The translations under genes and the position numbers were made by a program. Below are positions 1 through 11,963 of a stretch of DNA of 64,000 bases, piece by piece (positions within the stretch are counted from its first letter, which is position 1; every line of letters starts with the position of its first letter). Source of the DNA: Siphonodentalium dalli (Eukaryota; Mollusca; Scaphopoda; Gadilida; Siphonodentaliidae); assembly GCA_032622095.1 (NCBI GenBank), contig CP136068.1, forward strand, positions 158,481,465-158,545,464. Direction: 5' to 3'. The notes below the pieces were generated by a model, which was given only the letters and a program-made list of their open reading frames with translations, ran no database searches and was not told the origin of the DNA.

Positions 1-178
1 TTTTAATGGCGTTTTTGGTTGCGTCTGTCGACCCTTTTCTATAGATAACATATGATAGCTAACACGTAGTCTGGTGAACATCTCTCTTGCCGCTGGCGAT
101 CGAACGTGTCTGATGTAAGTGTCATAAGTGTCTTTGAACGTTCCGCAGTTTATTCGCACCATCTGGTCTGTCGTCTTC
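1..178. other. No recognisable feature
   Basis: No coding exon or repeat is recognised here. A 113-bp repeat array begins at about 179. Confidence 0.5.
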
Positions 179-595
179 GAGCCCCACAGCGCGGTGACCA
201 GACGACAATCAGCAGTACATTATTATGTTTGTTTGGGGATCCCTATGGGGTATATACAGCCCTGGCTAAGTAGTCCTGGTTGACCCATAGTGAGCCCCAC
301 AGCGCGGTGACCAGACGACAATCAGCAGTACATTATTATGTTTGTTTGGGGATCCCTATGGGGTATATACAGCCCTGGCTAAGTAGTCCTGGTTGACCCA
401 TAGCGAGCCCCACAGCGCGGTGACCAGACGACAATCAGCAGTACCTTATTATGTTTGTTTGGGGATCCCTGTGGGATATACTAGTATACCACCCCCGGTC
501 AAGTGGTCCTGCTAGCTAGTCTGTTGAGATATTGGTGGTCCTGCTGAATTGCTATGATGCTGGTAGGACAAACTGATGCTGTTACGAAGAAGTAC
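179..595 (+). repeat. 113-bp tandem repeat, three copies
   Basis: Three head-to-tail copies begin with GAGCCCCACAGCGCGGTGA at 179, 292 and 405, an exact 113-bp period. The third copy runs on into a unique tail to about 595. A fourth copy with the same tail lies at 2687-2870. The unit has no convincing ORF. It is probably a fragment of a dispersed DNA element. Confidence 0.85.
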
Positions 596-653
596 CCTTA
601 TTGTTTCTAAAGCTCACAATGTCGCGGTGTTTGACAAATCGAGCGATTTTAGA

Positions 654-2172
654 AAAAAGACAGTGTCAATGTGAAACATTGGAACTGGTTCATTGACCAC
701 ATTGTGATGGTTACAGTTATGCCCTGTGCCAATGCATTCTCTTATATATGCGAGTCGACCATAGGTCGCCTCGCATATATAAGAGAATGCATTGGCCAAA
801 AACATTTCTTTTTTTAACACTTTTTACCATTTTTTCTTACATTCTTTAACAATTTTAGAATTTTGTCTTACATTTTAAAACAATTTTTATAATATTTTTC
901 TACATTCTTTGACAATTTTATAATTTTGTCTTACATTTTTTAACAATTTTTATAATATTTTTCTACATTCTTTGACAATTTTATCATTTTTAATATGTGT
1001 TAAGCCAATGCATTCTCTTATATATGCGAGGCGACCTATGGTCGACTCGCATATACAAGAGAATGCATTGGCACAGGGCCGTTCTGTTGGGTAAAGGGTT
1101 AAGAAAAATACATTGTTTGAAACATTCAAGAACATATACATTTTTTTGGAGAAAAAAAAAATAATGGTTGCGCTGGGTAAATAACCAGGCAAGATATTAC
1201 ATAATAAAACGAATAGCTGGCTCATACTAACCTTTAAACCTGTAAACCTTTCAATCTGATGTGGTTCGCCTTTATGTGACAAACTATTATCCACCACACG
1301 AGATCGTCGAATGGAACTATACTTTGCTGCGGATTATTTTAGCAGTGATGAGGTGAACACGCCACATCTGTCGCGGTGTTAGAAAAATATAACCACTAAT
1401 ATGCACGACATATCATCACGAAATGGCAGGACGAAACAGATAATATTATATGTTACCAAATGGTTATATCCAAATTGGCCGAGTTATGAGGCCGGGGACT
1501 GTCGTATTTGCCTCGGGTCGCAGACCGAAGGCCAATATATACGACAGACCGATGCCTCGATCATAAGTCGGTCAATGTGGAAACAACAAATTAATTTATG
1601 TAGTATTTTAAGTATTGATGAAGTATTTTAATATTAGCAATAACAAATGGTGTTGTTCGACCATAAGAAAATATTAAAATAACTATATCTTTGTGTGTTT
1701 TATTAAATTAACAATTATTCACAATGTCCAGTTCTTGTGTGTTTTGTGAAGCTTGAAGCGATTTCACATGCAGTAAGCCTACTCTCTCTTTCTTATGGGA
1801 ATGTAAGTTCTTCCATGTATAGTTGTCGTGTTTCTGTGTGTTGTTAATTGGGTAAAGTGGTAAAAAATTGGGTCGAGGAGTCCCAAAAATTACCAAAGGT
1901 AACATACATGCACTGTCTGAAAACAATCCCCTGGACCAACAAGGACATTCTCAAATTACTTATGGGTGGCTGTCTTTCTAAATGAAGATAATTATGAAAT
2001 TTCTGGAATCAATTAAGTTTCCTCTCATGATCTTCGGATATATGGACTTCTTCCTACATATCTGATATACATATATGATCTTCAGATATGTGGATTTGTC
2101 CCTACATCATTCCGGTTGTAACTAGCAATCTGATTGGCTACGACGCCAAGTTTAAATCACCATGTCCCCCGC
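654..2172 (+). repeat. Segmental duplication, copy 1
   Basis: This block is nearly identical to 3604-5052, running from GACAGTGTCAATGTGAAAC to the CACCATGTCCCCCGCCACC edge. The same small ORFs recur in both blocks, but they lack protein-like composition and are shadows of the duplicated DNA. Both blocks carry a truncated TTAA-type element with two 69-bp palindromes. Few differences are visible, so the duplication is recent. Confidence 0.85.
676..1102 (-). mobile_element. Truncated piggyBac-like short element with two 69-bp palindromes
   Basis: Palindromes at 728-796 and 1004-1072 flank an AT-rich spacer. The element ends with TGTTGGGTAAAGGGTTAA at 1085-1102, the terminal inverted repeat of the 400-bp family. 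The opposite terminus is missing, and the left part fades into the duplicated block near 676. Confidence 0.7.
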
Positions 2173-2686
2173 CACCGCCACAAGGGTGCAAATATATATT
2201 TCAAGTATATTTTCCAAAGGGTCGGTGTAACTTTTTGTTTAAGGAATAACTCAGATTTAACAACCAAAATTACACTCTATATATGAAAACATCATATTAG
2301 TGGTATAAATTATAATTTGCAGTTACATTAGCTGGAAAAATAGCCATTGTAATGAGTACAACCTATTATTCAGTCTTAATTGTCAAATTCAGTGCCATTT
2401 TCTACCATGGAATCGCGGGTAACATTCACGTATAAGGTCTCCGCTGACCCAGTGCACCTCCATCCCTGAACCATATATTATTTCCGAGTCCGGAAAACTA
2501 TATTTGCACCCCATTCGGTTGAAATTCTGAAATGATTACCCAAGATTTCCACCCATTGAACGTCCCTGCATGACATTCCCAATTGTTGAGTATTTTGATG
2601 AGAATCGCCCCCGTCACAACATAATTTATATGCAAACCCTTATTTATCAAAGCCAATTTGTCTATGTTTATGAGCGAGCCCCACAG
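2173..2686. other. Unannotated spacer
   Basis: This AT-rich stretch lies between the first duplicated block and a further copy of the 113-bp unit. No coding exon, RNA gene or clear repeat is seen. Confidence 0.5.
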
Positions 2687-2870
2687 TGAGCCCCACAGCG
2701 CGGTGAGCAGACGACAATCAGCAGTACATTATTATGTTTGTTTGGGGAACCCTGTGGGATATATACACCCTGGCCAAGTGGTCCTGCTAGCTAGTCTGTT
2801 GTGATATTGGTGGTCCTGCTAAATTGCTATGATGCTGGTAGGGCAAACTGATGCTGTTACGAAGAAGTAC
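2687..2870 (+). repeat. Fourth dispersed copy of the 113-bp unit with its tail
   Basis: It begins GAGCCCCACAGCGCGGTGA and continues through the tail seen at 480-595, ending GCTGTTACGAAGAAGTAC. It sits directly before the 32-bp minisatellite, as copy three sits before duplicated block 1. The original duplication may therefore have been larger than the block now recognisable. Confidence 0.8.
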
Positions 2871-2873
2871 ATT

Positions 2874-3620
2874 AAAGACAGTGTCAATGTGAAACATTAA
2901 AGACAGTGTCAATATGAATCATTCAAGAACAAAGACAGTGTCAATATGAATCATTCAAGAACAAAGACAGTGTCAATATGAATCATTCAAGAACAAAGAC
3001 AGTGTCAATATGAATCATTCAAGAACAAAGACAGTGTCAATATGAATCATTCAAGAACAAAGACAGTGTCAATATGAATCATTCAAGAACAAAGACAGTG
3101 TCAATATGAATCATTCAAGCACAAAGACAGTGTCAATATGAATCATTCAAGAACAAAGACAGTGTCAATATGAATCATTCAAGAACAAAGACAGTGTCAA
3201 TATGAATCATTCAAGAACAAAGACAGTGTCAATATGAATCATTCAAGAACAAAGACAGTGTCAATATGAATCATTCAAGAACAAAGACAGTGTCAATATG
3301 AATCATTCAAGAACAAAGACAGTGTCAATATGAATCATTCAAGAACAAAGACAGTGTCAATATGAATCATTCAAGAACAAAGACAGTGTCAATATGAATC
3401 ATTCAAGAACAAAGACAGTGTCAATATGAATCATTCAAGAACAAAGACAGTGTCAATATGAATCATTCAAGAACAAAGACAGTGTCAATATGAATCATTC
3501 AAGAACAAAGACAGTGCCAATATGAATCATTCAAGAACAAAGACAGTGTCAATATGAATCATTCAAGAACAAAGACAGTGTCAATATGAATCATTCAAGA
3601 ACAAAGACAGTGTCAATATG
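2874..3620 (+). repeat. 32-bp minisatellite, about 22 units
   Basis: The unit starts AAAGACAGTGTCAATATGAA and continues TCATTCAAGAAC, 32 bp in all. Starts at 2899 and 3603 are 704 bp apart, exactly 22 units, with only a couple of substitutions. A shorter variant precedes it at 2874. The last unit merges into duplicated block 2, so the array seems to have grown from sequence at the duplication edge. There are no unique spacers, so it is not CRISPR-like. Confidence 0.95.
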
Positions 3621-5052
3621 AAACATTGGAACTGGTTCATTGACCACATTGTGATGGTTAGTTATGCCCTGTGCCAATGCATTCTCTTATATATGCGAGT
3701 CAACCATAGGTCGCCTCGCATATATAAGAGAATGCATTGGCCTAAAAAACACTTAACTTTTTACCATTTTTTCTTACATTCTTTAACAATTTTAGAATTT
3801 TGTCTTACATTTTTTAACAATTTTTATAATATTTTTCTACATTCTTTGACAATTTTATCATTTTTAATATGTGTTAAGCCAATGCATTCTCTTATATATG
3901 CGAGGCGACCTATGGTCGACTCGCATATACAAGAGAATGCATTGGCACAGGGCCGTTCTGTTGGGTAAAGGGTTAAGAAAAATACATTGTTTGAAACATT
4001 CAAGAACATATACATTTTTTTGGAAGAAATAAATTAATGGTTGCGCTGGGTAAATAACCAGGCAAGATAATACATAAGAAAACAAATAGCTGGCTCATAC
4101 TAACCTTTAAACCTGTAAACCTTTCAATCTGATGGTTGGTTCGCCTTTATGTGACAAACTATTATCCACCACACGAGATCGTCGAATGGAACTATACTTT
4201 GCTGCGGATTATTTTAGCAGTGATGAGGTGAACATGCCACATCTGTCGCGGTGTTATGAATAATATACCACTAATATGCACGACATATCATCACGAAATG
4301 GCAGGACGAAACAGATAATATTATATGTTATCAAATGGTTATATCCAAATTGGCCGAGTTATGAGGCCGGGGACTGTCGTATTTGCCTCGGGTCGCAGAC
4401 CGAAGGCCAATATATACGACAGACCGATGCCTCGATCATAAGTCGGTCAATGTGGAAACAACAAATTAATTTATGTAGTATTTTAAGTATTGATGAAGTA
4501 TTTTAATATTAGCAATGACAAATGGTGTTGTTCGACCATAAGAAAATATTAAAATAACTATATCTTTGTGTGTTTTATTAAATTAACAATTATTCACAAT
4601 GTCCAGTTCTTGTGTGTTTTGTGAAGCTTGAAGCGATTTCACATGCAGTAAGCCTACTCTCTCTTTCTTATGGGAATGTAAGTTCTTCCATGTATAGTTG
4701 TCGTGTTTCTGTGTGTTGTTAATTGGGTAAAGTGGTAAAAAATTGGGTCGAGGAGTCCCAAAAATTACCAAAGGTAACATACATGCACTGTCTGAAAACA
4801 ATCCCCTGGACCAACAAGGACATTCTCAAATTACTTATGGGTGGCTGTCTTTCTAAATGAAGATAATTATGAAATTTCTGGAATCAATTAAGTTTCCTCT
4901 CATGATCTTCGGATATATGGACTTCTTCCTACATATCTGATATACATATATGATCTTCAGATATGTGGATTTGTCCCTACATCCATCCGGTTGTAACTAG
5001 CAATCTGATTGGCTACGACGCCAAGTTTAAATCACCATGTCCCCCGCCACCT
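3604..5052 (+). repeat. Segmental duplication, copy 2
   Basis: This is the partner of 654-2172 and is collinear with it. It differs by an AT-spacer deletion in the truncated element and scattered substitutions. It diverges abruptly after CCCCCGCCACC at about 5052. Confidence 0.85.
3673..3976 (-). mobile_element. Truncated piggyBac-like short element in duplicated block 2
   Basis: 69-bp palindromes lie at 3673-3741 and 3878-3946, and the terminus TGTTGGGTAAAGGGTTAA ends at 3976. The opposite terminus is missing, as in the copy near 1 kb, so truncation predates the segmental duplication. Confidence 0.75.
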
Positions 5053-5294
5053 TTGACAGCGGGGAACAAGAGAACGTGCGCGATACATCGAGGTATATGA
5101 GCACGTGAAACATCGGGGTATATGTATGACCCTTGAACTAGCAGTTTCCACCAATCGTGACGTTGCTCTTGCAATCGAAGAAAACAATTGGCTGCATGAA
5201 ATATTCAAGAATAGATACAGTTTAAACTATTTTTAAAATGGCTGCGATGGTGACTGATAGAAATATCCATCTTGCAACAACCAACACTCCGGTA
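5053..5294. other. Spacer between duplicated block and short element
   Basis: AT-rich sequence with no recognised feature. Confidence 0.4.
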
Positions 5295-5741
5295 TTAAAG
5301 GTGCTCAGTCCGATCATATACACTCCTAAATTACTATTTCTTTGGCTTCGGGGTCGAGGAACCCACCAATCAAAGCTCAGAGTGATCAGATATCGATTTT
5401 GAACTTTGTTATTTCTCGAGATGTGTAATAATATGTGGCCCAGAAACACGTGGTCAAACGGAGTGTATCGGACAAAATTGCGGATGCAGCTGGATAACTC
5501 TAAAATCAAGTAGTAATACGGTCAAATTTCGTGATACTTTAGTGATAATACGGCCATATTTTGTTGAACAAAATGTTAATAAATAATACGTTTTGGGAAA
5601 TTTGATACCATAGTTGACAGTGGTTAGCAATATTTTGTTGTAATAAATCGATTCTGATAACTGAAGAGTATTTTGAAGAAATGTTGTTGTTGTTGTATCT
5701 TGATGGTATGGGGACCGTCTGATCGGATTAAGTACCTTTAA
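5295..5741 (-). mobile_element. Non-autonomous TTAA element, TTAAAG family 1, copy A
   Basis: The element is about 447 bp and is bounded by TTAAAGGTGCTC and GAGTACCTTTAA-like ends (TTAAAG..CTTTAA). It shares its interior with copies at 12063, 17487, 22487 and 57347, including TCAAAGCTCAGAGTGATC and a TTGTTGTTG run. No ORF of transposase size is present. The TTAA at both ends suggests a TTAA-targeting transposase; piggyBac or Kolobok are the known candidates. Confidence 0.75.
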
Positions 5742-5865
5742 CATATTTTGTAACATATATGCTTTTAAATGTTTTATACACATAATGACTTTTCCTCGAT
5801 TCGTTCTTATTAGCAAAACATCGCAAAAATGACAACTTTAGATAAAATAACGTTACTTGTTCTTA

Positions 5866-5950
5866 ACGGCATCAGTTTGCTCTACCATCATCATAGCAAT
5901 TGACCCGCCAACATTATAGAAAATTAGCAGGACCACTTGGCCAGCAGGGG
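5866..5950 (-). repeat. Inverted partial copy of the 113-bp unit tail
   Basis: This is the reverse complement of the tail at 500-590, including the segment reading CATCAGTTTGCTCTACCATC followed by CAGGACCACTTGGCCA. It is partial and diverged. Confidence 0.6.
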
Positions 5951-6059
5951 TGATAACTCTTTCATGCAAATGAGACAATGACTATTTATTGAAATGATCT
6001 GTATTGAAATGGTCCGCTTTGTCCTCCAAAGTGATACCATCATGATAATAGGCGACCAT

Positions 6060-6245
6060 AACAGATGGTACGTTATAATCACCCATGGATTGATATCATC
6101 ACGAAGCTCTACGTGTACCTTTTGTTTGACAGGAATAGTAGTTCACTGGGTGATGACATACTTCAGCAACTGTCCGCCAACGGGATAACGCTGTTTTCAC
6201 CTACAGTCACAGTGCAAAAGGGTACAATTAAAGTGATGTATTTTG
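6060..6245 (+). pseudogene. Coding-like dispersed fragment, unknown protein
   Basis: A reading frame at 6065-6295 contains RNSSSLGDDILQQLSANG followed by LFSPTVTV, which looks like real protein rather than random DNA. A diverged copy lies at 11285-11400. Two dispersed short copies suggest debris of a mobile-element protein or a shared pseudogene. The family is not recognised. The frame continues into a palindrome and stops there. Confidence 0.4.
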
Positions 6246-6258
6246 CGAAAAACTCTGC

Positions 6259-6327
6259 GCCAATGCATTCTCTTATATATGCGAGTCGACCATAGGTCGC
6301 CTCGCATATATAAGAGAATGCATTGGC
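6259..6327. repeat. Solitary 69-bp palindrome
   Basis: The sequence starts GCCAATGCATTCTCTTATAT and returns as its reverse complement around a short asymmetric centre (GAGTCGACCATAGGTCGCCTC). Unlike most copies it has no partner within 300 bp. Confidence 0.9.
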
Positions 6328-7126
6328 TTAACAAATTGTATATTACTTTTTATTATTGTTAAAGTGATGTGAAACGTAAATTGAACCTCACAATTGAGTT
6401 CCCTGTGTCATTCTGTGGGAAGAGTGAATAAAATAACTCAGATACACGAAATCCCCCATCCTGAAGTCAGTTTGTACACATTATACGGCCATTCGGCTAA
6501 CTATTTATATTCATCAATCGTCCCGATTAATCTCACCATAATAACACGAAAATACAAACCGATGCGTTGTCTTGTGCAGTCACGGAAATGCCCGAGCACT
6601 TCCGACTCGATTGGGATTGAATCGGGTTTCGTTCTCAGAAATGGCTTCTAGGGAGGATGACCGTTCGCTGGAATAGCGTCATGCACATCAGAATATTAAA
6701 GCGAAAAACAAATTGACATCGCAATCGGTAGTCAATTCGACAGGGAAGGAATAGAAAGGGAATTGTTGCGTGAAATCACAAACGGAAGAACATTGGCCGA
6801 GTTAGTGGCAAAGATTATAATCGAACAGTGATCGAGAGGTAATAATTCCAAAATGTTACTATTTATAGAAAATTGTAAGCTTATTGACCGAATTTTTACA
6901 TCAATCTGGCCGCAAGCACAGTACCGTGCAGAAAGAGTTGTCTTACTTTTGTAACTCAAAACTGTTTAATTACATTATACCTGTACAATAGTACAAATAA
7001 TTGGTATTCAATATGCCAGTACAGAACATTTGTTAGCTCATTGGCCATGAAATGTTTTTAATGGCAAATTCTGTTGTCAAGCTTTAGTAAGCACTATTCA
7101 TTCTGATGGATGATAACTATAATGGA
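6328..7126. other. Unannotated spacer
   Basis: No exon or clear element is seen. TTAAAGTGATGTGAAAC at about 6358 resembles the end of the element family at 28968 and 33425, so a solo end may be present. Confidence 0.4.
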
Positions 7127-9290
7127 AAGCCTTTTTCACATGTATTAGCTAATTGCACATTAGCGTAAGTGAATTACAATTAAGCGTAATGTATTACACT
7201 CAGGTGTAATGAACACATATAAAGCGTACTTCACTTACGCTTAACCGTATGATGTAGATAAAGCATTACTCCTATGAGTAATAGAATTATGACTAGTGTG
7301 CTTAAGCGTAATTGATTAAAGTGTGCTTAAGCGTAATTGATTTACGCTTAAGCTCACTGGTCATTTATTTTCATTGATAGATTAATTACACTTAATCATA
7401 AATGAATTATGCTTAAGCGATTATACGAGAAGCCGTTTACACATTTATTCTGATTCTGCTTAATCGCAAATCATTTACGCTTAAGTGTAAATCATTTGCA
7501 CTTAAGAGCAAATCATTTATACTTAAATACAAATCATATGCGCTTTAGCGGAAATAGTATGGGAGGCCCTTTTCACATTTATTATTTATTTGCGCTTTAA
7601 ATAAGCGCAAATATTTGTGCTTAAGCATAAATCATTAAGCGCAAATATTTGTGCTTAAGCGTAAATCATTTGCGCTTAAGCACAAATATGTGTCTATCAA
7701 TTTATTTGCGCTTAAGCGCAAATACCTAACACTCCATTACATCCCTCTGATGTGAATGATTGAGTCCATCTCATATTATATTAGCATGGGCCCATAGTAA
7801 TAGCCCCATACAGACTCGAAGTTGAAGAAAAAACATATTTCCATATGCATATCAGCATCTCTGTCCCTGGTGTCCCAAGATTTGGTGCCTCACTCCCAGA
7901 GCTCATGTATATTTTATTATCTCCTGCACAGATATATACCATTTCCATGGCCATAAATAGGGAATTAGGGGTTACTGGGGTTTGCTTCCCTCATATGGTG
8001 TACTCATTGACTTGAAGTTGGGGAAAAACCCCTATTTTCATAATATCAGCATCCCTGTCCCCAAGAATTTGTGTCGCCATCCCAGAGATATAGTATATTT
8101 TATAAAAGAGACATATCCTACACAGATCTATATCATTTCCATGGTCATAAAACAGATCTTGGGGTTTCTGGGGGATTGTTTCCCTCATATGGTGGGGCTA
8201 TATCAACTTTAGTGATGTGTTTAGGCCTGTGCCATGTAAAATTAATTCAGGGGGGATCATTGCATATTGATTTTTATTTGCGCTTAAGTGCAAATGATTT
8301 GCGCTTAAGCGCAAATATGATCTATTTGCTTAATTGCAAATGATAGAGGTTATTTGCGCTTAAGCGTAAATAAATAATAAATGTGAAAAGGGCCTCCCAT
8401 ATAATAGATCACATTTATGGCAATTTTATGCTAAAGCGCAAATATATTATTAGACACATATTTTTTGCGCTTGAGCGCAATTGATTTACACTAATAAATA
8501 ATATATTTGAAAAGGCTGTCTCCCATGCGATTTCCTCTAAACTCAAATTTACTCTGGCAATAAGACATCAATCAAACATCGGTTTAGACTCCCCCATATA
8601 CTATGAGATGGACTCAATTATTCAGACAGAGGAAATCAGTTGGAGTTAGGTATTTGCTTAAGCATTATTCATATTAATTATGCTTAAGTGTAAATGAGTT
8701 CCGCGCTTAAGCGTAAATGAAGTACGCTTAAACGTAATTCATATACACTCTCATTGAACTCCCCTCAAGCTGAAATGGATGCAACCGCATTACTAATGCC
8801 AGTAACCTACATCAGGTTATACCAATATACATGAGGTATATGGGGAGCCAAATTAACATTTAATAAATAATAGAGCTTAAGCGATATAATTGAGCTTAAG
8901 CGATATAATAAGGGAAGATATAATTGCGATTAAGTTCAATAAGGAAATATCTAATTGCGCTTAGCACAATAAGGAATATCTTATTGCACTTAAGCACAAA
9001 AAGGAATATCGTATTGCACTTAAGCGCAATAAGGAATCTCTAAGCGCAATAAGGAATCTTCTTAGAAATATTCTTATTGCACTTAAGTGTAATTAGAGAT
9101 TCCTTGATTGGGGGGGGGGGGGGGGGCTTTAGCTCAATTATTTATTAAATGTTAATTTGGCTTCCTCCCATAGAGGTGAGATAGCTGATGAACCCAATTA
9201 CACTCAAGCGTAATTCAAATGTATTACGCTGATCGTAAGTTAATTATGCTTAAGCATAAATAATTTATGCTTAAGTGTAATTAGCTACTA
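7127..9290. repeat. Fold-back cluster of CTTAAG-centred palindromes
   Basis: About 2.2 kb is packed with variants of TTTGCGCTTAAGCGCAAAT. Larger inverted arms are visible: sequence at 7558-7600 (GGGAGGCCCTTTTCACATTT) recurs inverted at 8347-8403, and GGAGCCAAATTAACATTTAA at about 8835 recurs inverted at 9130-9175. This looks like nested fold-back or MITE elements whose termini are made of the palindromic motif. A 17-G run lies at 9110-9126. No coding sequence is supported. Confidence 0.8.
7790..8215 (+). repeat. Diverged 196-bp tandem pair inside the CTTAAG cluster
   Basis: Two related copies are offset by 196 bp (GAAGTTG at 7818 and 8014). They share CAGCATC..CTGTCCC, CACAGAT..ATATCATTTCCATGG and TTCCCTCATATGG. 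They form the low-palindrome core between the inverted arms. Small ORFs here have no recognisable protein. Confidence 0.7.
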
Positions 9291-10299
9291 TAAAGTGAAT
9301 CTGGGATAAGGGGAGTACTCTAAATTGTTCTTTCGACCAGCTGTTTCTACCAATTAAAAAAAATTCTCATTTATTTTGAAACTAATGAAAGACAATGGTA
9401 TATTTTTTTACTAGTAATATTCATTATAAACTTGTACAAATCTGAAAACAAACAAAATTTTAATATTTAAGAAATTTAGAGTTCCCTCTCTTACAGCAGC
9501 AACCACTATGCCAGGAAGACCAATCGATCTAGTTCAGCCCGATTGGGCTATTATAATTTATAGATCGATCGGTGGTTCATGCACTCTCTGCGTTTGAAAT
9601 ATTGCTAATAATTTCCATTTACATAAGTCAATAATGCCATTGCAGATAACTTCATCTTAAATTCGACCAAATGTGTTGACGTTTGATAAGAAGGGCAGGA
9701 ATTCCCCGATTTGTTTATTTTCAATCGACGAGAAGCATGACGACCTGGATCAGCTGATCGGTTCGGAGGTGTGCCAATCGTATTTTGCATGCTGTGCACG
9801 AATACCCATTCACGCCTAAATTTGCAAACAATCCATATATAACATATACACAGGGTGTACACTTTGTTAGTTGCCAATTAATTCTCGACATTTCAATTAG
9901 AAAACATGAGATATCGATGCAAAAATCAAGACATAATCACATTATCTAGTTTGTGTTTTGTTGAATCTACTTTCGGTTATCGACATGTCGGCTATTGTTT
10001 TGGCTGTTCTCTTAACCGTGCGTGCCAGCCGATCGTCGTTTTTCGGGCGGTTCCGATTTCTTCCGAATATAATTCCATGACCTCCACGCGATGATTCGCG
10101 CCGAAAATGTGGTTGTATCTGAGAAGATTTCTTACTCTGACCGCAGTTTTCAACAATTTAATACGGGGCGAATACCGCATCAATAATATGCAACCTTGGG
10201 GTTTTATTTCTAGTTTTTTATGACCTTTCTTATGGTATATCGGATACAGTTCTGTCTGACATGAAATATATACCCACCGGGAGTGAAGCTAATGACTTT
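9291..10299. other. Unannotated spacer
   Basis: No exon structure or recognised repeat is seen. Confidence 0.4.
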
Positions 10300-10455
10300 A
10301 AAGTATGTAAGAAAAATGAAAAAAAAATGACAAAATATTGTTTAAAAATGTAAGAAATAATGTTTAAAATGATAAAATTGTTAAAGAATGTAAGAAAAAA
10401 TAATAAACATTGTTAAAGAATATAAGAAAAATGATAAAAAAAAATGATAAAATTG
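10300..10455 (-). repeat. AT-rich spacer sequence of the palindrome element family
   Basis: Repeated TGTTAAAGAATGTAAGAAAA motifs match the spacer that separates paired 69-bp palindromes elsewhere, but no palindrome is present here. It is a probable decayed fragment. Confidence 0.55.
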
Positions 10456-10588
10456 TACTACCAAGCCGAAAGGCAGAGTTCAGTCCCCCTCTGACCGCTG
10501 CCATAAAACAGATGGTACGTTATAATCACCTTCGGGGTGGAGATGGACACGTTGCCACCTTGGACACCGGAATACCATCACATAAGAA

Positions 10589-10730
10589 ATGAACGGCGGT
10601 TTCAATTTGGTCATGGGATTTTGAACGCGAGAAAAATTCAGCAAACTGCATGAACCCCGAAGGGGTTCATGCGGAGTTTGCTGATTTTTTATCGCGGTCA
10701 AAACCCATGACCACGTTGAATCCGCCGTTT
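10589..10730. repeat. 142-bp imperfect hairpin
   Basis: Arms run from AAACGGCGG/GAACGGCGG to CCGCCGTTT and close on CATGAACCCCGAAGGGGTTC. They contain matching GCAAACT/AGTTTGC and CATGGGATTTTGA/TCAAAACCCATG segments. It may be a fold-back transposon or a transcribed hairpin. Confidence 0.8.
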
Positions 10731-11150
10731 ATTATTTATATTTATATACTTACGCTCATTAAAACACTTCTCCAAATATGTCCGTTATTTCGTCAAAAAC
10801 ACTTTTTCAAATATCTCCGTTATTTCGTTTATAAAAATAATTTCCTATTTCTATATTTCGCTCTATATTTCGCCCTATTTCGCTGTATTTTCATATTTCG
10901 CTTTTTCGTTGTATTTCATATTTCGATAATTCGCTATATTTGACATATTATGGGATATGGGATTATATGATAACCAACATTCTGATAGTCAATCGAACAT
11001 CTCGTGCCACCCGTGCTCGCGATTAGATGCCACTAGCCATCCAATCGTGAACCTCGATTACATATTGTTTGCTATAAAATTCTTGGCGTATTGGCTGACT
11101 AGATACTCAAGCAGTCGGTAATGTCCGACAATCCCCGGTGATTTCCGGGA

Positions 11151-11222
11151 CCAATGTGTTCATAAACCTATGAACGACATTGAAAGTGACGTCACGTTAC
11201 GTTCATAGGTTTATGAACGCAT
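11151..11222. repeat. Inverted repeat flanking a perfect CRE-like palindrome
   Basis: GTTCATAAACCTATGAACG and its inverted copy flank a centre that holds TGACGTCA at 11188-11195, the consensus cAMP-response element. No gene start is recognised nearby, so a regulatory role is speculative. Confidence 0.7.
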
Positions 11223-11284
11223 TGAATAAGGGGGCGTGTCTACCGTAACGCTATGGGGAAATCGGAAGAGATATCAGGTGTATG

Positions 11285-11400
11285 TAAATATATCATCATG
11301 AAGCTCTATGTTTGCCAGGAATAGTAGTTCACTGGATGATGACATACTTCCCGTCAACGGGATGACGCTGTCCTCACCGACAGTCACAGCTCGTGCTGAA
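11285..11400 (+). pseudogene. Second copy of the unknown coding-like fragment
   Basis: It matches 6090-6215 (ATCATCA.GAAGCTCTA, GGAATAGTAGTTCACTGG, GATGACATACTTC, ACGGGAT.ACGCTGT) with small deletions. The frame is broken. See the entry at 6060. Confidence 0.4.
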
Positions 11401-11963
11401 GGGTAGTCGAAGTACAACATAGCTGAAAGACAGAGTACAGGTTACACTGGTGTAACTGTTTTCCAGTGGCATCAGTGCTAACGTTTTTGCGTATACTGTT
11501 GGCAATATAAATATTGGGTCCAAAATTTACTTTAAATCTGAAAAATTGACATTTGGGGAAACTTTTTACGCAAAAAAAATCATGTCCGTCTAGCAGGGAA
11601 TTCGCCTTTAAATATTGTGTTTTTATAACTAGTGTGAGAACCGCATAAAAAAAATACTGTCATATTTTAGACCACACCAACAAATTTAAACTTCACTACA
11701 AAGGGTTAATTCCCGTGCCAATGGCTATTTGACCTATGGGAAATCATAGGGAGGATGTGTGATGAATTTTTGTATGCAAAAAGCACACAAGGCTATTGAC
11801 CAATCAGGGCCCATTGTCTATTTTATTCTCTCCTATATATCCGCTAGATGTCACTCCGAACCCTATTTACACCAGTATAACCTTCAGACCCTCTCTGACC
11901 GCTGCCATCGTGTACATTTTCGTAAATTAATCTAATATTTGCTTTCATTTTTTTGGTTTGATA
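11401..11963. other. Unannotated spacer
   Basis: No supported feature. Confidence 0.4.

Noticed and set aside
2874-3620. CRISPR-like regular array
   Set aside because: Units are contiguous 32-bp repeats with no unique spacers, in a eukaryotic genome. It is a minisatellite.
1401-4801. Small ORFs present twice (76 and 72 codons)
   Set aside because: Their conservation reflects recent duplication of the whole 1.45-kb block; composition is not protein-like and no splice context is seen.
9110-9126. G17 run and other long G runs as quadruplex signals
   Set aside because: Single homopolymer tracts are prone to assembly error and do not show the spaced G-tract pattern; no claim is made.
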